Source of the DNA: CAVVIO01 sp963748095
Lineage (GTDB): Bacteria; Bacteroidota; Bacteroidia; Bacteroidales; UBA10428
Direction of reading: 5' to 3'
DNA: 39,628 bases
Assembly (NCBI GenBank): GCA_963748095.1
Contig: CAVVIO010000006.1
Span: forward strand, 1-39,628
In this document: positions 8,048 to 16,583 of the stretch, one piece after another
Numbering within the stretch: the stretch's first letter is position 1
Layout of the letters: each line of letters starts with the position of its first letter
Notes under the pieces: generated by a model
What the model saw: only the letters and a program-made list of their open reading frames with translations
What the model was told of the DNA's origin: nothing
The model's database searches: none
Translations under genes and position numbers: made by a program

Positions 8048-8968
8048 ATGAAAAAAGTATTATGGTCGGGTAAGCTTTCATTTCCTATTAAATGCCTGGT
8101 CAATTTAAACAGTATCCTGGCTTTGATCCTTGGAAATACCAGAGACACCAACGCTATGAAAATCAGAGTTAAAAAAGGTTATGATGGAGCTTTTACCAAG
8201 GATGTACTCCGGTATGATGAATTGGGAGAGAAATTTCAACAGAAAGCAGCAGTCGCATTATTAAAGGATGTTGATTTACAAAACAAGAAAATTTTGGACA
8301 TCGGATGCGGCACAGGAGTTCTGTCTTTTCTAGCCATGGAGAGGGGTGCACAAAAAGTCACAGGAGGTGATATATCCAACCTCATGTTAAAAAAATGCAA
8401 AATAAAAGCAACAAAAAGAAATTGTACAAAAGATCTGATTGAATTTAGGGAGCTTGATGCCGAGATGCTTCCATATAATGATAATGAATTTGACATGGTC
8501 TTTTCAAATATGGCATTCGGATTGTTCCCTGATCAGAAGAAAGCATTGGAGGAAATGGTACGTATTTTAAAACCAGGGGGACTCCTGGCAATTGGAGTAC
8601 ACTCAACCGAACACTATTGGGAACCTATTGATGCCTATTTCAAAGCTATAACAAAAAAGTATATTCTGGGTTACCGGTTGGAATTTTGGCCTTTGAATGA
8701 AAAAGAAGTTATTCATTTGATGAAAGGATCAATGCTGAATAACGTCATTATTAAAAGATACAAATGGATGAATCATTTTAAAAACGGTGGGGAAGCTTTC
8801 GACTTTTTTGGTGCAATCACCTCATCGTGGTGGTATGCAAAATTCCCCGTCGATAAAATTAGTAGTGATGTAAAAAGGGTGCGGAATTATTTCATAAAAA
8901 AGAATGTCAATCATATTACCGATGACATCATTTTAGCTTACGGAGAAAAGATGGGAGGACTGGCGTAG
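8048..8968 (+). CDS. class I SAM-dependent methyltransferase, substrate unknown
   Basis: 306 aa Rossmann-fold methyltransferase of the UbiE/Methyltransf_11 type. Motif I is KILDIGCGTGVLSFLAMERG at about residues 80-100, and an acidic residue follows at the end of strand 2 (TGGDIS). Motif II-like ELDAEMLPYNDNEFDMVFSN and the post-motif VRILKPGGLLAIGVH complete the fold. An unusual N-terminal segment of about 40 residues is basic and partly hydrophobic (FPIKCLVNLNSILALILG), possibly a membrane-associating helix. The C-terminal 100 residues have no recognisable domain. It is a single-gene unit with repeat copy A upstream and a hairpin downstream. The substrate cannot be read from the sequence. 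Confidence 0.85.
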   Translation: MKKVLWSGKLSFPIKCLVNLNSILALILGNTRDTNAMKIRVKKGYDGAFTKDVLRYDELGEKFQQKAAVALLKDVDLQNKKILDIGCGTGVLSFLAMERGAQKVTGGDISNLMLKKCKIKATKRNCTKDLIEFRELDAEMLPYNDNEFDMVFSNMAFGLFPDQKKALEEMVRILKPGGLLAIGVHSTEHYWEPIDAYFKAITKKYILGYRLEFWPLNEKEVIHLMKGSMLNNVIIKRYKWMNHFKNGGEAFDFFGAITSSWWYAKFPVDKISSDVKRVRNYFIKKNVNHITDDIILAYGEKMGGLA

Positions 8969-9111
8969 ATTGCATCAAAACCGTTCAACCGAAAAATCTC
9001 TACACTTCGTCCTCGTATACCGACGAGGAAGCAAGAGACTTGAGTTTATTACTCAATACTTTCCACTTCTCTTTTCTATTATGGTGCCACTTGGAAAAAG
9101 ACAATGACCAC

Positions 9112-9147
9112 AATAAGGGAATATCACTTCTATCGATATTCCTTATT
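9112..9147. terminator. bidirectional terminator hairpin
   Basis: AATAAGGGAATATC (9112-9125) pairs with GATATTCCTTATT (9135-9147) and a T run follows on the plus strand. It sits between convergent genes and overlaps the stop codon of the SMP-30-like gene. Two weaker hairpins lie just before it (TCCTCGT/ACGAGGA at 9010-9029 and TTGAG/CTCAA at 9040-9056). Confidence 0.7.
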
Positions 9148-10237
9148 TTAACCGTATCCTCATCAGATACATATCGGCAGTAATATACAACATGCTCCCG
9201 TCCTCATTTAATGTGCAGTTGCTGGTCGGGTGACCTGTATTGATTATCCCGGCAAGTTTACCGGAAGGCGTAATCACATAGATACCACCCGGGCCCGCCC
9301 CGAAAATAATCCCCTGTTTATTCACTGCCAGTCCGTCGGGAACTCCCATGTTCGGCCTTTCCTTTAAATATTCGGATGCATTGTACAATACCCTGCTTTT
9401 AACCGGCATTCCTTCCTCATTCAGTTCGTATGCCGTCCATACCGGATTTTCAGCGCCGGAATTCGAAACATACAGTATCTTTTCATCCGGACTAAGTCCT
9501 ACTCCGTTAGGCCTGCTTAGTTTATCATCAACAACGTTAAGCTTGCCATCGGATGATAGTTTATATACTCCCTGAAACGATAGTTCCTTTTCAGGTCCGG
9601 CACCCTGATTGGGTAGGCCATACGGCGGATCGGTAAAATACAGGTCGCCTTTACTGTTATACACCAGATCATTCGGACTATTAAGCCGTTTGCCGTCATA
9701 CCTGTCGGCCAGTGTAATAAATTTCGGCTGCGGATGATCCAGCGGTGCATCCATACGGGCTATCTGACGGTTTCCATGCTGACAGAGCACCAGGTTTCCT
9801 TTTGCATCAAGCGTCAACCCGTTTGATCCTATCTCGGCACCATCACTGCGGGGTGGTCCGGAAAACCCTGCTGAATCCATGTAAAGCGATAATCCTCCTT
9901 CCTCACTCCACTGAAAAATGCTGTTGCGGGGAATATCCGAGAAAAGCAGCTTTTTTTGTGCAGGAAGCCATACAGGTCCCTCTGACCATACAAAACCTTC
10001 GGCTATAATTTCCAGCTTGCTATCTGCCGGGATTATGGCATCCAGGTCACTGCTCAGACGTTCAATACTGCCGGTTTCCCGGGGTGGTTTTACTGCACTC
10101 AACGGCATCTCTGCTTCAGGCCCTTTGGCAAGGCTATCTGTTTTAGTCGTGGCTGATTGCTGTTTCTTGCCCGTGTGCATACACGCGCTTATCAGAATAC
10201 CGGCCATTAATATAAAGAAATAATGCTGCTTTTTCAT
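9143..10237 (-). CDS. SMP-30/gluconolactonase-like six-bladed propeller lipoprotein
   Basis: 364 aa lipoprotein; the signal peptide ends in a lipobox (ILISACMH). After a low-complexity linker, the SMP-30/gluconolactonase fold begins near residue 70 (KLEIIAEGFVWSEGPVWLPA, where the Glu is a usual metal ligand). Further family motifs are LLFSDIPRNSIFQW, GSNGLTLDAKGNLVLCQHGN, KRLNSPNDLVYNSKGDLYFT, DPPYGLP, SRPNGVGLSPDEKILYVSNS and GVPDGLAVNKQGIIFGAGPG. The N and D residues in SPNDLV and VPDGLAV are the expected metal-binding positions. Family members hydrolyse sugar lactones such as D-glucono-1,5-lactone; the substrate here is inferred. It is monocistronic, and no repeat element precedes it on its own strand. 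Confidence 0.88.
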   Translation of the reverse strand: MKKQHYFFILMAGILISACMHTGKKQQSATTKTDSLAKGPEAEMPLSAVKPPRETGSIERLSSDLDAIIPADSKLEIIAEGFVWSEGPVWLPAQKKLLFSDIPRNSIFQWSEEGGLSLYMDSAGFSGPPRSDGAEIGSNGLTLDAKGNLVLCQHGNRQIARMDAPLDHPQPKFITLADRYDGKRLNSPNDLVYNSKGDLYFTDPPYGLPNQGAGPEKELSFQGVYKLSSDGKLNVVDDKLSRPNGVGLSPDEKILYVSNSGAENPVWTAYELNEEGMPVKSRVLYNASEYLKERPNMGVPDGLAVNKQGIIFGAGPGGIYVITPSGKLAGIINTGHPTSNCTLNEDGSMLYITADMYLMRIRLK

Positions 10238-10388
10238 ACTTTTTAAAATTTACTCTGTACGAAGTTATAATTTTTTCAATAACTTCAAATACAGTTGTTA
10301 AATCAGGCACTCATCAGTCGTTGATACGCTTTCCGTACTATATTTTCCAGTCTGCAATAACGTAATACAGCCTAAAAGCAACCCACTC

Positions 10389-10493
10389 AAATTTGCTTTT
10401 AACCGGAATATCATCTACATTTATTTCGCAAACCGAAAGTGGAAAATGGTAATTAAAAACTTAAAATACTTGTGCTATGATAACCATAAAGAC
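10389..10493 (+). repeat. interspersed intergenic element, copy B
   Basis: Starts AAATTTGCTTTTAACCGGA, continues TATCATCTACATTTATTTCG and a GAAAGTGGAAAATGG block, and ends with the 3' box ACTTGTGCTATGATAACCAT followed by AAAG. At 105 nt it is the shortest copy. It ends 58 nt before the YhcH-like start. The remainder of the 10238-10551 gap has no gene. Confidence 0.65.
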
Positions 10494-10551
10494 ATTCCCA
10501 AGCTTCGGGATATTTTTAAGCGTATTTTGACAACAATTAAAATATAATAAG

Positions 10552-10998
10552 ATGGTAATTGATAAAATTGAAAATTATAAACTCTATGTTTGCCTTAGTG
10601 AGAAAATAGCTAAGGCATTTGCATATATTAATGAGACTGATTTGTCCCGGACGGAACCGGGTAAATATAAAATCGACAATGATGATATTTTTGCTCTTGT
10701 ACAGGAATATGATACAAAAGATAAAAATGAATGTAAACTCGAAGGACATAGCAAGTATATCGATATTCAACATGTAATTTATGGGGTTGAACTTATAGGC
10801 GTTACATCATTGATAAATCAAATACCTGTATACAAAAACGAAAAAGATGATTGTACTTTCTATGAGAGTGATTCGACTTTAATTAGGATTGAGTCCGGAA
10901 TGTTCACAATATTTTTCCCTGATGACCTTCATATGCCTGGCATTAAATTAAACCAGATTTCAAAAGTAAAAAAAGTTGTAATAAAGGTGCGGATCTGA
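10552..10998 (+). CDS. YhcH/YjgK/YiaL family protein
   Basis: 148 aa, close to the usual 150 aa of this cupin-like family. Family signatures are GKYKIDNDDIFALVQEYDTK near the N-terminus, KLEGHSKYIDIQHVIYGVEL in the middle, then YESDSTLIRIESGMFTIFFP and DDLHMPG, with His residues at metal-binding positions. Members occur in sugar catabolism loci (sialic acid, rare hexoses), and some are annotated as beta-galactosidase subunit beta or anomerase-like; the exact reaction is not settled by sequence. The next gene starts 42 nt later on the same strand. No sugar-kinase or aldolase neighbours are present to narrow the role. Confidence 0.85.
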   Translation: MVIDKIENYKLYVCLSEKIAKAFAYINETDLSRTEPGKYKIDNDDIFALVQEYDTKDKNECKLEGHSKYIDIQHVIYGVELIGVTSLINQIPVYKNEKDDCTFYESDSTLIRIESGMFTIFFPDDLHMPGIKLNQISKVKKVVIKVRI

Positions 10999-11040
10999 TT
11001 ATTAATTAACTATTGACAAACCGTTTGATAACAAGCTGAT

Positions 11041-12492
11041 ATGACACAGAGAATGTCCAGAAGAATAATATATTTCATTCTTGTATTTGTATTGATAGCA
11101 GATATAGGTTACTCTTTTAAGGAATATCTTAACCAGCCACTGGATGGCGATATGGCATGGAATCTAATACCTGCAAATGATGTAAAACCTATTTTTGACC
11201 ATCCTTTTGGAATAAACGCGATTTTAAAAAACCAGACGTATGCAAATCCGAATCGTTTCTTTTGTCATTGGACCTACAGAAAATATCTTATTTCTACCCC
11301 GTTATTTTTACAAAATTTCACTAACCCGATAGATAGTGTTTACCTATCATGTGCCTTATCGAAAACAGTTATTCAGGTTATATTAATTTTCTTTCTGGCT
11401 GTAATTATTTCAAACACTAAAAACTTATTCAAACTTGATTTTATTCTGGCTGCTGTTTTAGTCACCCCTCTTTTTCAAGCCAATGGCTATCGCAGTCATA
11501 TGGGAATAATTGATCCGTCTACCACATACACTTTCTTTTACGCGCTACCCTGTGCATTATTGCTTTTGTATTTTTTACCATTTATCCGACAGTTTTATTA
11601 TTACAAAAAACCGGTAGTGCGATTATATATCAAGATCCTTTGGATTCCCCTTGCAATAATAGTTTCGTTAAGCGGACCATTAAATCCAGGGATTGCATTA
11701 GTGGTTTCGTTATTACTGTTTTTTGATAATTTAAAAAATAATTATGCCCATTCAAGTCAGACCGGGACAGCTAAAAAGATAATAAGTGCAATTAAGAGCA
11801 TACCTAAAGATTACTGGTTCTATTTATTACCTGTAAGTATCTTTTCTTTATATTCATTATTTCTTGGCAGATACAATTCAATTACCATAGAAAACCAGAT
11901 TCTGTTAAGTAAAATGTATTTAAGGCTTCCTGCAGGAATTTATTATCAATTTACTCAGGATCTGGGATTCCCGGTTTTGTTTCTGATTCTGGCAATAAAC
12001 TCAATTTTTATTCATAAAAAGTTTAAAACAGCAGAAGGCATAAAAATACTGACCATCTTTAAGTGGATAGGAATATTTTCTTTGATCTATATTTTATTGT
12101 TACCCCTCGGCGGATACAGAGAATACAGGCATTATATCCTGAGATACGATACAATTATGCCGATTACATTAAGTTTAATGTTTGTTTTTGGAGCATCTAC
12201 TCTCTTTTTAATAAAAAATATTTCAAAAAAACAACGGATATGGTATCTACCCATGATCTTACTGGTTTTATTTATCTATGTCAACTCTGACAGAGTCGCA
12301 TATACCAACAATTGCGAAAGACAAGCCTTAAAAGTAATCGCAGACTCAAAAGATTCAGTGGTAAAATTAGACCTTGATTGCAGTGTTTTAGCATGGAGTA
12401 AGATAACCAAGCCGGAAGATTCCGAATTGAATGCACAATTAATGACTATATGGAAAATTACAAAGGAAAAGAAATTATATTATAATAAATAG
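11041..12492 (+). CDS. polytopic membrane protein, possible GT-C-type glycosyltransferase
   Basis: 483 aa with roughly 10 hydrophobic helices, starting with IIYFILVFVLIADIGYSF. The first extracytoplasmic loop carries an acidic motif (QPLDGDMAWNLIPANDV). Many GT-C enzymes that use lipid-linked sugars have acidic residues in this loop. Later helices include VIQVILIFFLAVIISN, LPCALLLLYFLPFI, WIPLAIIVSLSGPL and MILLVLFIYVN, and the C-terminus is a soluble segment of about 70 residues. I do not recognise a named family. It follows the YhcH-like gene by 42 nt and may be co-transcribed. Glycosyltransfer is a guess from topology only. Confidence 0.55.
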   Translation: MTQRMSRRIIYFILVFVLIADIGYSFKEYLNQPLDGDMAWNLIPANDVKPIFDHPFGINAILKNQTYANPNRFFCHWTYRKYLISTPLFLQNFTNPIDSVYLSCALSKTVIQVILIFFLAVIISNTKNLFKLDFILAAVLVTPLFQANGYRSHMGIIDPSTTYTFFYALPCALLLLYFLPFIRQFYYYKKPVVRLYIKILWIPLAIIVSLSGPLNPGIALVVSLLLFFDNLKNNYAHSSQTGTAKKIISAIKSIPKDYWFYLLPVSIFSLYSLFLGRYNSITIENQILLSKMYLRLPAGIYYQFTQDLGFPVLFLILAINSIFIHKKFKTAEGIKILTIFKWIGIFSLIYILLLPLGGYREYRHYILRYDTIMPITLSLMFVFGASTLFLIKNISKKQRIWYLPMILLVLFIYVNSDRVAYTNNCERQALKVIADSKDSVVKLDLDCSVLAWSKITKPEDSELNAQLMTIWKITKEKKLYYNK

Positions 12493-12625
12493 ATCGTGAT
12501 TATTACTTATGAATACAGTAATTAGCTTCGTGTTTCAATAAACCACTTCAGGAAGAATCTTTGTCTTTTCACCCGTTATCTCCACTCCTAAAACCTAACA
12601 CTTACCGCTTAAACACTGAAATAAT

Positions 12626-12760
12626 AATTTGCTTCCTACCGGAATATCCTTTACTTTTACCCGATGTACTTTCTGTAGGAAATTGGAGAAAGTAAGGTAA
12701 CTGGTATATCAGGCGGTTACAAACAATAAATACATGTGCTGTATCAGGCATAAAAATAAC
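12626..12760 (+). repeat. interspersed intergenic element, copy C
   Basis: Contains AATTTGCTTCCTACCGGAAT, ATCCTTTACTTTTA, a GGAGAAAGTAAGGTAACTGG block and the 3' box CATGTGCTGTATCAGGCATA followed by AAAAATAAC. It ends 69 nt before the MaoC-like start. In this copy CCGGAATATCCTTTACTTT can pair imperfectly with AAAGTAAGGTAACTGG, which suggests a folded RNA or single-strand DNA form. The rest of the 12493-12829 gap is non-coding. Confidence 0.65.
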
Positions 12761-12829
12761 AGGTTGATTAAACCTTTAATAGATATACATTGATTGCCAG
12801 ATAGTCTCTTAATGATTAAATAAAAATAT

Positions 12830-13294
12830 ATGGGAAAATTGATAGTTAACAGTTATTCAGAATTTGAACAATATGCTGGAAAAGAATTAGGGGTGTCTGA
12901 TTATCACAGGATTACCCAGGATCAAATAAATAAATTTGCAGATGCGACCTTAGACCATCAATGGATACATCTCGATGCAGAAAGAGCTAAAAAGGAAAGT
13001 CCATACGGGGTGACAATTGCGCATGGATATTTAACCCTTTCCATATTGCCATACTTATGGAATCAAATAATAGAAGTTAATAATATTAAAATGTTGGTTA
13101 ATTATGGAATTGAAAAGCTTAAGTTTAACCAACCTGTTTTGGTGGACAGTGAAGTAAGAGTTAAAGCAAAACTCAACTCCATAATTAATTTGAAAGGAAT
13201 AACAAAAGTAGTGATTAATGTAGTTCTTGAAATAAAAGACAATAAAAAACCGGCTTTAGATGCTTCATTAATTTTCTTATATCATTTTAACTAA
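12830..13294 (+). CDS. MaoC-like (R)-specific enoyl-CoA hydratase/dehydratase
   Basis: 154 aa hot-dog fold protein, the normal length for single-domain MaoC-like enzymes. The hydratase-2 motif is clear: ITQDQINKFADATLDHQWIH followed by LDAERAKKESPYGVTIAHGY, with Asp and His of the D-x-x-x-x-H dyad (DHQWIHLD) and the AHGYLTLS helix. It probably hydrates trans-2-enoyl-CoA or a related acyl thioester. It stands alone between repeat copy C and a terminator, so no pathway is indicated by its neighbours. Confidence 0.9.
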   Translation: MGKLIVNSYSEFEQYAGKELGVSDYHRITQDQINKFADATLDHQWIHLDAERAKKESPYGVTIAHGYLTLSILPYLWNQIIEVNNIKMLVNYGIEKLKFNQPVLVDSEVRVKAKLNSIINLKGITKVVINVVLEIKDNKKPALDASLIFLYHFN

Positions 13295-13524
13295 TTGATA
13301 TATTATAAAAATAACTTGCTGGCTGGCAAAGCGCCAAATATAAATGCATCGTATTATTTTTAAGAGCTTAAGGGTTTGAAAAGAAACCACTTCGAAAACC
13401 CTGTCCGTAGCAAAGCCGGTAAAGACGGTTCTGCTTGTCAACCTTCTCTCAACAGAGATTATAATTTCGAGCATTATCAACTTAAAAACCAATCCTAAAC
13501 TTTGAACACTTTCAGAAATATAAA

Positions 13525-13556
13525 ACAATCCCGGTGTATAATATAGCCGGGATTGT
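13525..13556. terminator. bidirectional terminator hairpin
   Basis: ACAATCCCGG (13525-13534) pairs with CCGGGATTGT (13547-13556); TCTGTTTTT follows on the plus strand. It sits between the convergent MaoC-like and propeller-lipoprotein genes. The remaining 13295-13609 DNA has no credible gene, though the DNA at 13370-13450 is less AT-rich and could be old coding sequence. Confidence 0.8.
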
Positions 13557-13609
13557 TCTGTTTTTAATATTTGAAGTTATAAATCCTACACACTCATTGG
13601 AGAAAATTT

Positions 13610-14635
13610 CTATTCCACACCTGCCACCTTAATTATTTCGGGCCATGCATTTTCATTGTTTGCTTTAGATGCTGAAACCCAGAATGATGAACCATCATAA
13701 GCAACACCTCCAATAGAATATCCGGGTAGTTCAAAACTTGCAGTAGTCATTAATGGTGTCAAACTCAGCTTATACAATTTTCCATTGCCGGCAACATACA
13801 AAGATCCTCCTGCCATCGCTAAACCATCCCAGTAACTGTCAATTGCAACAGTTAAATCAACCGTATTGCCGGTAATATTGTATTTATAAAGTTTGTGCTC
13901 GTTGCCGCTGTAACACCATAAGAAATTGTTGTCTTTTGCTATTCCATAAATCCACGGCCCCATCGATGTACTGGTAAATATATCGCTACCAGTGCTTTTA
14001 CTAATCTTAAAAATATTTTCAGAGCCATCTGAACTTACCCACAGATCAGAGCCATCAGGTTCTACTGACCAGGCATACCTTGTTGTTGGTATACTGTCAA
14101 CAAATAAACTGGTCGCATTTATTTTATACAAATAATGTGATGCATACCCATTGCCATACCATATTGATGTGCCGTCAAAGCCAATATCAGTCAAAGTGGA
14201 TACAGGAGCATTTGTTTTTGTAACAATGGTCAGATTTTTAATCCATGCAGTTGTGTCGGGGGCTGTCTTATCTTTTACCAAAGCTAGCCTGACACTGGGT
14301 TTGGTCAATATTAAACTATCGCCATTTATAACATAATTGAATAAGTTTACTACCTGGCCATAATCTGTAGTAAGTTCAATGGAGAGTTGATTATTCGTAA
14401 GCTGGAGAATTCCATCCTTACGGTCATTCAAGCCCTGCGCATCAGATGTTAGAATTGAGTAGGTACGGTCCTTATAGACCTCCAGGTATTTTTCGGTCGT
14501 CATCCCGCTAACATATTTCCACGATCCCACAATTGCAGAATTATAGTCCGGAACTGTGTCATTATCCTTTTTACATGAATTCATGAAAAATAAAGCGAAT
14601 GCTGCAAATACGGTGAATACTTTTAATTTTTTCAT
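13610..14635 (-). CDS. lipoprotein with lipocalin-like N-terminus and beta-propeller-like repeats
   Basis: 341 aa; the signal peptide ends in a lipobox (ALFFMNSCKKD). Residues 30-115 look like a small lipocalin-like (Lipocalin_4/5 style) domain: AIVGSWKYVSGMTTEKYLEV, then DRTYSILTSDAQG and NNQLSIELTTDYGQV. From about residue 145 there are repeated strand-rich blades (LTDIGFDGTSIWYGNG, WSVEPDGSDLWVSSDGSENI, IYGIAKDNNFLWCYSGNEHK, LAMAGGSLYVAGNGKLYKLS, IGGVAYDGSSFWVSAS) resembling a Vgb/streptogramin-lyase-like propeller. It is probably periplasm- or surface-anchored and ligand-binding. No catalytic residues can be assigned. Confidence 0.65.
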   Translation of the reverse strand: MKKLKVFTVFAAFALFFMNSCKKDNDTVPDYNSAIVGSWKYVSGMTTEKYLEVYKDRTYSILTSDAQGLNDRKDGILQLTNNQLSIELTTDYGQVVNLFNYVINGDSLILTKPSVRLALVKDKTAPDTTAWIKNLTIVTKTNAPVSTLTDIGFDGTSIWYGNGYASHYLYKINATSLFVDSIPTTRYAWSVEPDGSDLWVSSDGSENIFKISKSTGSDIFTSTSMGPWIYGIAKDNNFLWCYSGNEHKLYKYNITGNTVDLTVAIDSYWDGLAMAGGSLYVAGNGKLYKLSLTPLMTTASFELPGYSIGGVAYDGSSFWVSASKANNENAWPEIIKVAGVE

Positions 14636-14917
14636 ACTTTTAAAATTTAAGTTGGTTTAGAATATGGATTGAAACAGGCAGAAAATAAAATTGTTTTAAA
14701 CGATCTGTAGTTTGAACTTAATTTCTTGATAAATGGGTTTAATTATTTGACAAATTGGTGAAAAATAATGCCGGAGTTATTATTCCCCTGCATGGTCCGG
14801 GATTATAGAAAAAAAACAAAAAGGGCCAAGCAAAATGGACCATTTTTTGTTTTTAAGAATTAATCTGTGCATTATTATCGGGCTGGTTTTCAACCTGAAC
14901 CTTAGGAACCCGATCGA

Positions 14918-14985
14918 CACAACGCAACCTTTATGAAAAACGTTCTGTTAACCTTAAATTTCATTATCCTGCCTTCTATACAGGC
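14918..14985 (+). pseudogene. remnant of a leader and signal peptide, duplicate of the 18098-18270 region
   Basis: The string ACAACGCAACC-TTTATGA also occurs at about 18098, and ATGAAAAACGTYCTGYTAACC plus the following codons match the start of the 18224 gene (MKNVLLTL...IILP). Here the two segments are adjacent, whereas in the second place they are about 110 nt apart. The reading frame (MKNVLLTLNFIILPSIQAQ) runs straight into non-coding DNA and repeat copy D. It is read as a deleted paralogue. The 14636-14917 stretch upstream is AT-rich and empty. Confidence 0.6.
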
Positions 14986-15051
14986 ACAGATTTATAACTC
15001 CTTTTCCTCCTGCCCTGCCCCTGTAATTTACAACACTTTGTCACCTCCCAT

Positions 15052-15166
15052 AAATTTGCTTTTTATCGGATTATCATTTACTTTTATTTCCTGTACAGAA
15101 GTTCGGAACTTAAGAAAAGTAAGAATAGGGCACGAAAATAGATTAACCGCCGTCATGTAAATGCAC
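15052..15166 (+). repeat. interspersed intergenic element, copy D
   Basis: Starts AAATTTGCTTTTTATCGGAT, then ATCATTTACTTTTATTTCC, then AACTTAAGAAAAGTAAGAAT. The 3' box is degenerate (ACCGCCGTCATGTAAATGCA). It ends 74 nt before the ECF sigma start. ATTTACTTTT can pair with AAAAGTAAGAAT inside the element. Confidence 0.6.
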
Positions 15167-15240
15167 CTTTCAATTCTTAAACTGGAAAAGCTATATGAAA
15201 AATAAACGCAATATACTTTTATACCAGCGATAAGTGTAAA

Positions 15241-15852
15241 ATGCAACCAAACAGACAGTTTTCCATTATTGACAAAAGAGTAATACGGATCATAGTGACA
15301 GAGTTGGAACTTTTAAATAAGATCAAGAACAATCCTGCCGATTTTTCGGAGATTTTCAAATTATATTACAAATCTATTTTCGGTTATATACTTCGTAGAA
15401 CAGGGAACTTCGATGACACTGCCGACATTGCAGCGGACACTTTTTTCAAAGCATTTACTAATATCAAGAATTTTTCTTACAAAGGCATCTCAATAAAAGT
15501 TTGGCTCTATCGCATTGCAACAAATGAAGTCAACCAATTCTATCGAAACAAACAAAAACATAATTCCCTTTTTGATAGATTTGACTTTGAGAACAAGGAA
15601 TTATTAAAAAATTACCTGCACCAGGATAAAGAAGAATTGGAGGTAGAACTTCAAAAGCACAACCAATTCCTAATTATTTTATCAGTTTTAAAAACTTTGC
15701 CAAACAAATATCAGGAAGTAATTTCTCTACGATACTTTGAGGGAAAGGATAATAAAGAGATTGCAGAGATATTAAACATCAATGAAGGGACTTTAAAATC
15801 ACTTTTATCAAGGGGATTGGAAAAACTTCGTGAAAAGTGCAACCAAATTTAA
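15241..15852 (+). CDS. ECF-type RNA polymerase sigma factor
   Basis: 203 aa. Region 2 spans about residues 40-100 (IFKLYYKSIFGYILRRTGNF, DDTADIAADTFFKAFTNIKN, then VWLYRIATNEVNQFYR). Region 4 spans about 145-200 (LPNKYQEVISLRYFEGKDNK, EIAEILNINEGTLKSLLSRG). The first 20 or so residues precede the usual ECF start, so translation may begin further in. It is followed after 18 and 11 nt by two small membrane-protein genes on the same strand, a plausible co-transcribed set in which one may restrain the sigma factor. Confidence 0.9.
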   Translation: MQPNRQFSIIDKRVIRIIVTELELLNKIKNNPADFSEIFKLYYKSIFGYILRRTGNFDDTADIAADTFFKAFTNIKNFSYKGISIKVWLYRIATNEVNQFYRNKQKHNSLFDRFDFENKELLKNYLHQDKEELEVELQKHNQFLIILSVLKTLPNKYQEVISLRYFEGKDNKEIAEILNINEGTLKSLLSRGLEKLREKCNQI

Positions 15853-15870
15853 CGCTTAGCATTATTGATT

Positions 15871-16290
15871 ATGAAAATGAAAAAATTTGAGGAGATATTG
15901 TCTCAAATGACAAAACCGGAAGTTTCTGAATTAAAACATAAGGATATGTTAGCAAACACAATTACAAAAGCCAAAGATAAATCTGTTTTAAGCTGGTGGT
16001 GGTTAAGTATCCCACTTTACATTCTTGCGACGCTTTTAATGAAAAGCTTTTTTATGTCCTCTACAACATTAATGTCAAATCTTAGTGACCTGGCAAGCAA
16101 ACAAAAATATTCTTCTATTTTATTCTTTGTTGCTTTACCAATTACTTTTATACTAATAAATTTTATGAGTATTAAAAAAATATATTTCTTGTCAGGCAGT
16201 CCAAAGTCAATAAATTTTCTGAAAGTAGTGTGGTTTAATGTACTAATAATAATTGCTTCTGTTTTAATTCTAATAATTTATTCACTCTAA
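15871..16290 (+). CDS. small three-helix membrane protein beside an ECF sigma gene
   Basis: 139 aa from ATG 15871 (a TTG at 15865 is also open). The N-terminal 40 residues are charged (KFEEILSQMTKPEVSELKHK), and three hydrophobic helices follow (WWWLSIPLYILATLLM, SILFFVALPITFILINFM, VVWFNVLIIIASVLILIIYS). The soluble N-terminus plus membrane part fits the layout of a membrane-bound anti-sigma partner. I know no named family for it, so this role rests on position only. Confidence 0.6.
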   Translation: MKMKKFEEILSQMTKPEVSELKHKDMLANTITKAKDKSVLSWWWLSIPLYILATLLMKSFFMSSTTLMSNLSDLASKQKYSSILFFVALPITFILINFMSIKKIYFLSGSPKSINFLKVVWFNVLIIIASVLILIIYSL

Positions 16291-16301
16291 AAATCATTAA
16301 A

Positions 16302-16532
16302 ATGAATTTACCCTGGTTCAAACGAAAAGGTATTCTATTTATGCCAATAACAATTATAGGCTGGATAATTCTAATAGCGGGGCTTGCTTATGCAGTATAT
16401 GTTTTCAAAGACATTGACAGCCGATCACATTCCGTAAGCGACACACTTATAAACTTTGTTTTCAATCTTCTCATCATAGGAGCCGTTTACTCTTTGATCG
16501 CGTTCCTGACAAGTAGAAACCTTAAAGACTAA
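16302..16532 (+). CDS. small two-helix membrane protein
   Basis: 76 aa. Basic N-terminus (MNLPWFKRKGILF) and two membrane helices (ITIIGWIILIAGLAYAVYVF and FVFNLLIIGAVYSLIAFLTS) separated by a short polar loop. It begins 11 nt after the previous stop and is likely the third gene of the sigma unit. No function can be assigned. Confidence 0.6.
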   Translation: MNLPWFKRKGILFMPITIIGWIILIAGLAYAVYVFKDIDSRSHSVSDTLINFVFNLLIIGAVYSLIAFLTSRNLKD

Positions 16533-16583
16533 GGACTAAACACCAGCCGCTTTTGTATTTTGGTCATAAACACCAGCAATTAT

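Noticed and set aside
13277..13528. An 83-aa minus-strand protein
   Set aside because: No family likeness, and it overlaps the end of the MaoC-like gene; composition looks non-coding.
14933..15160. A 75-aa exported protein
   Set aside because: After the copied signal peptide, the frame runs through non-coding DNA and repeat copy D; it has no domain and is best read as a remnant.
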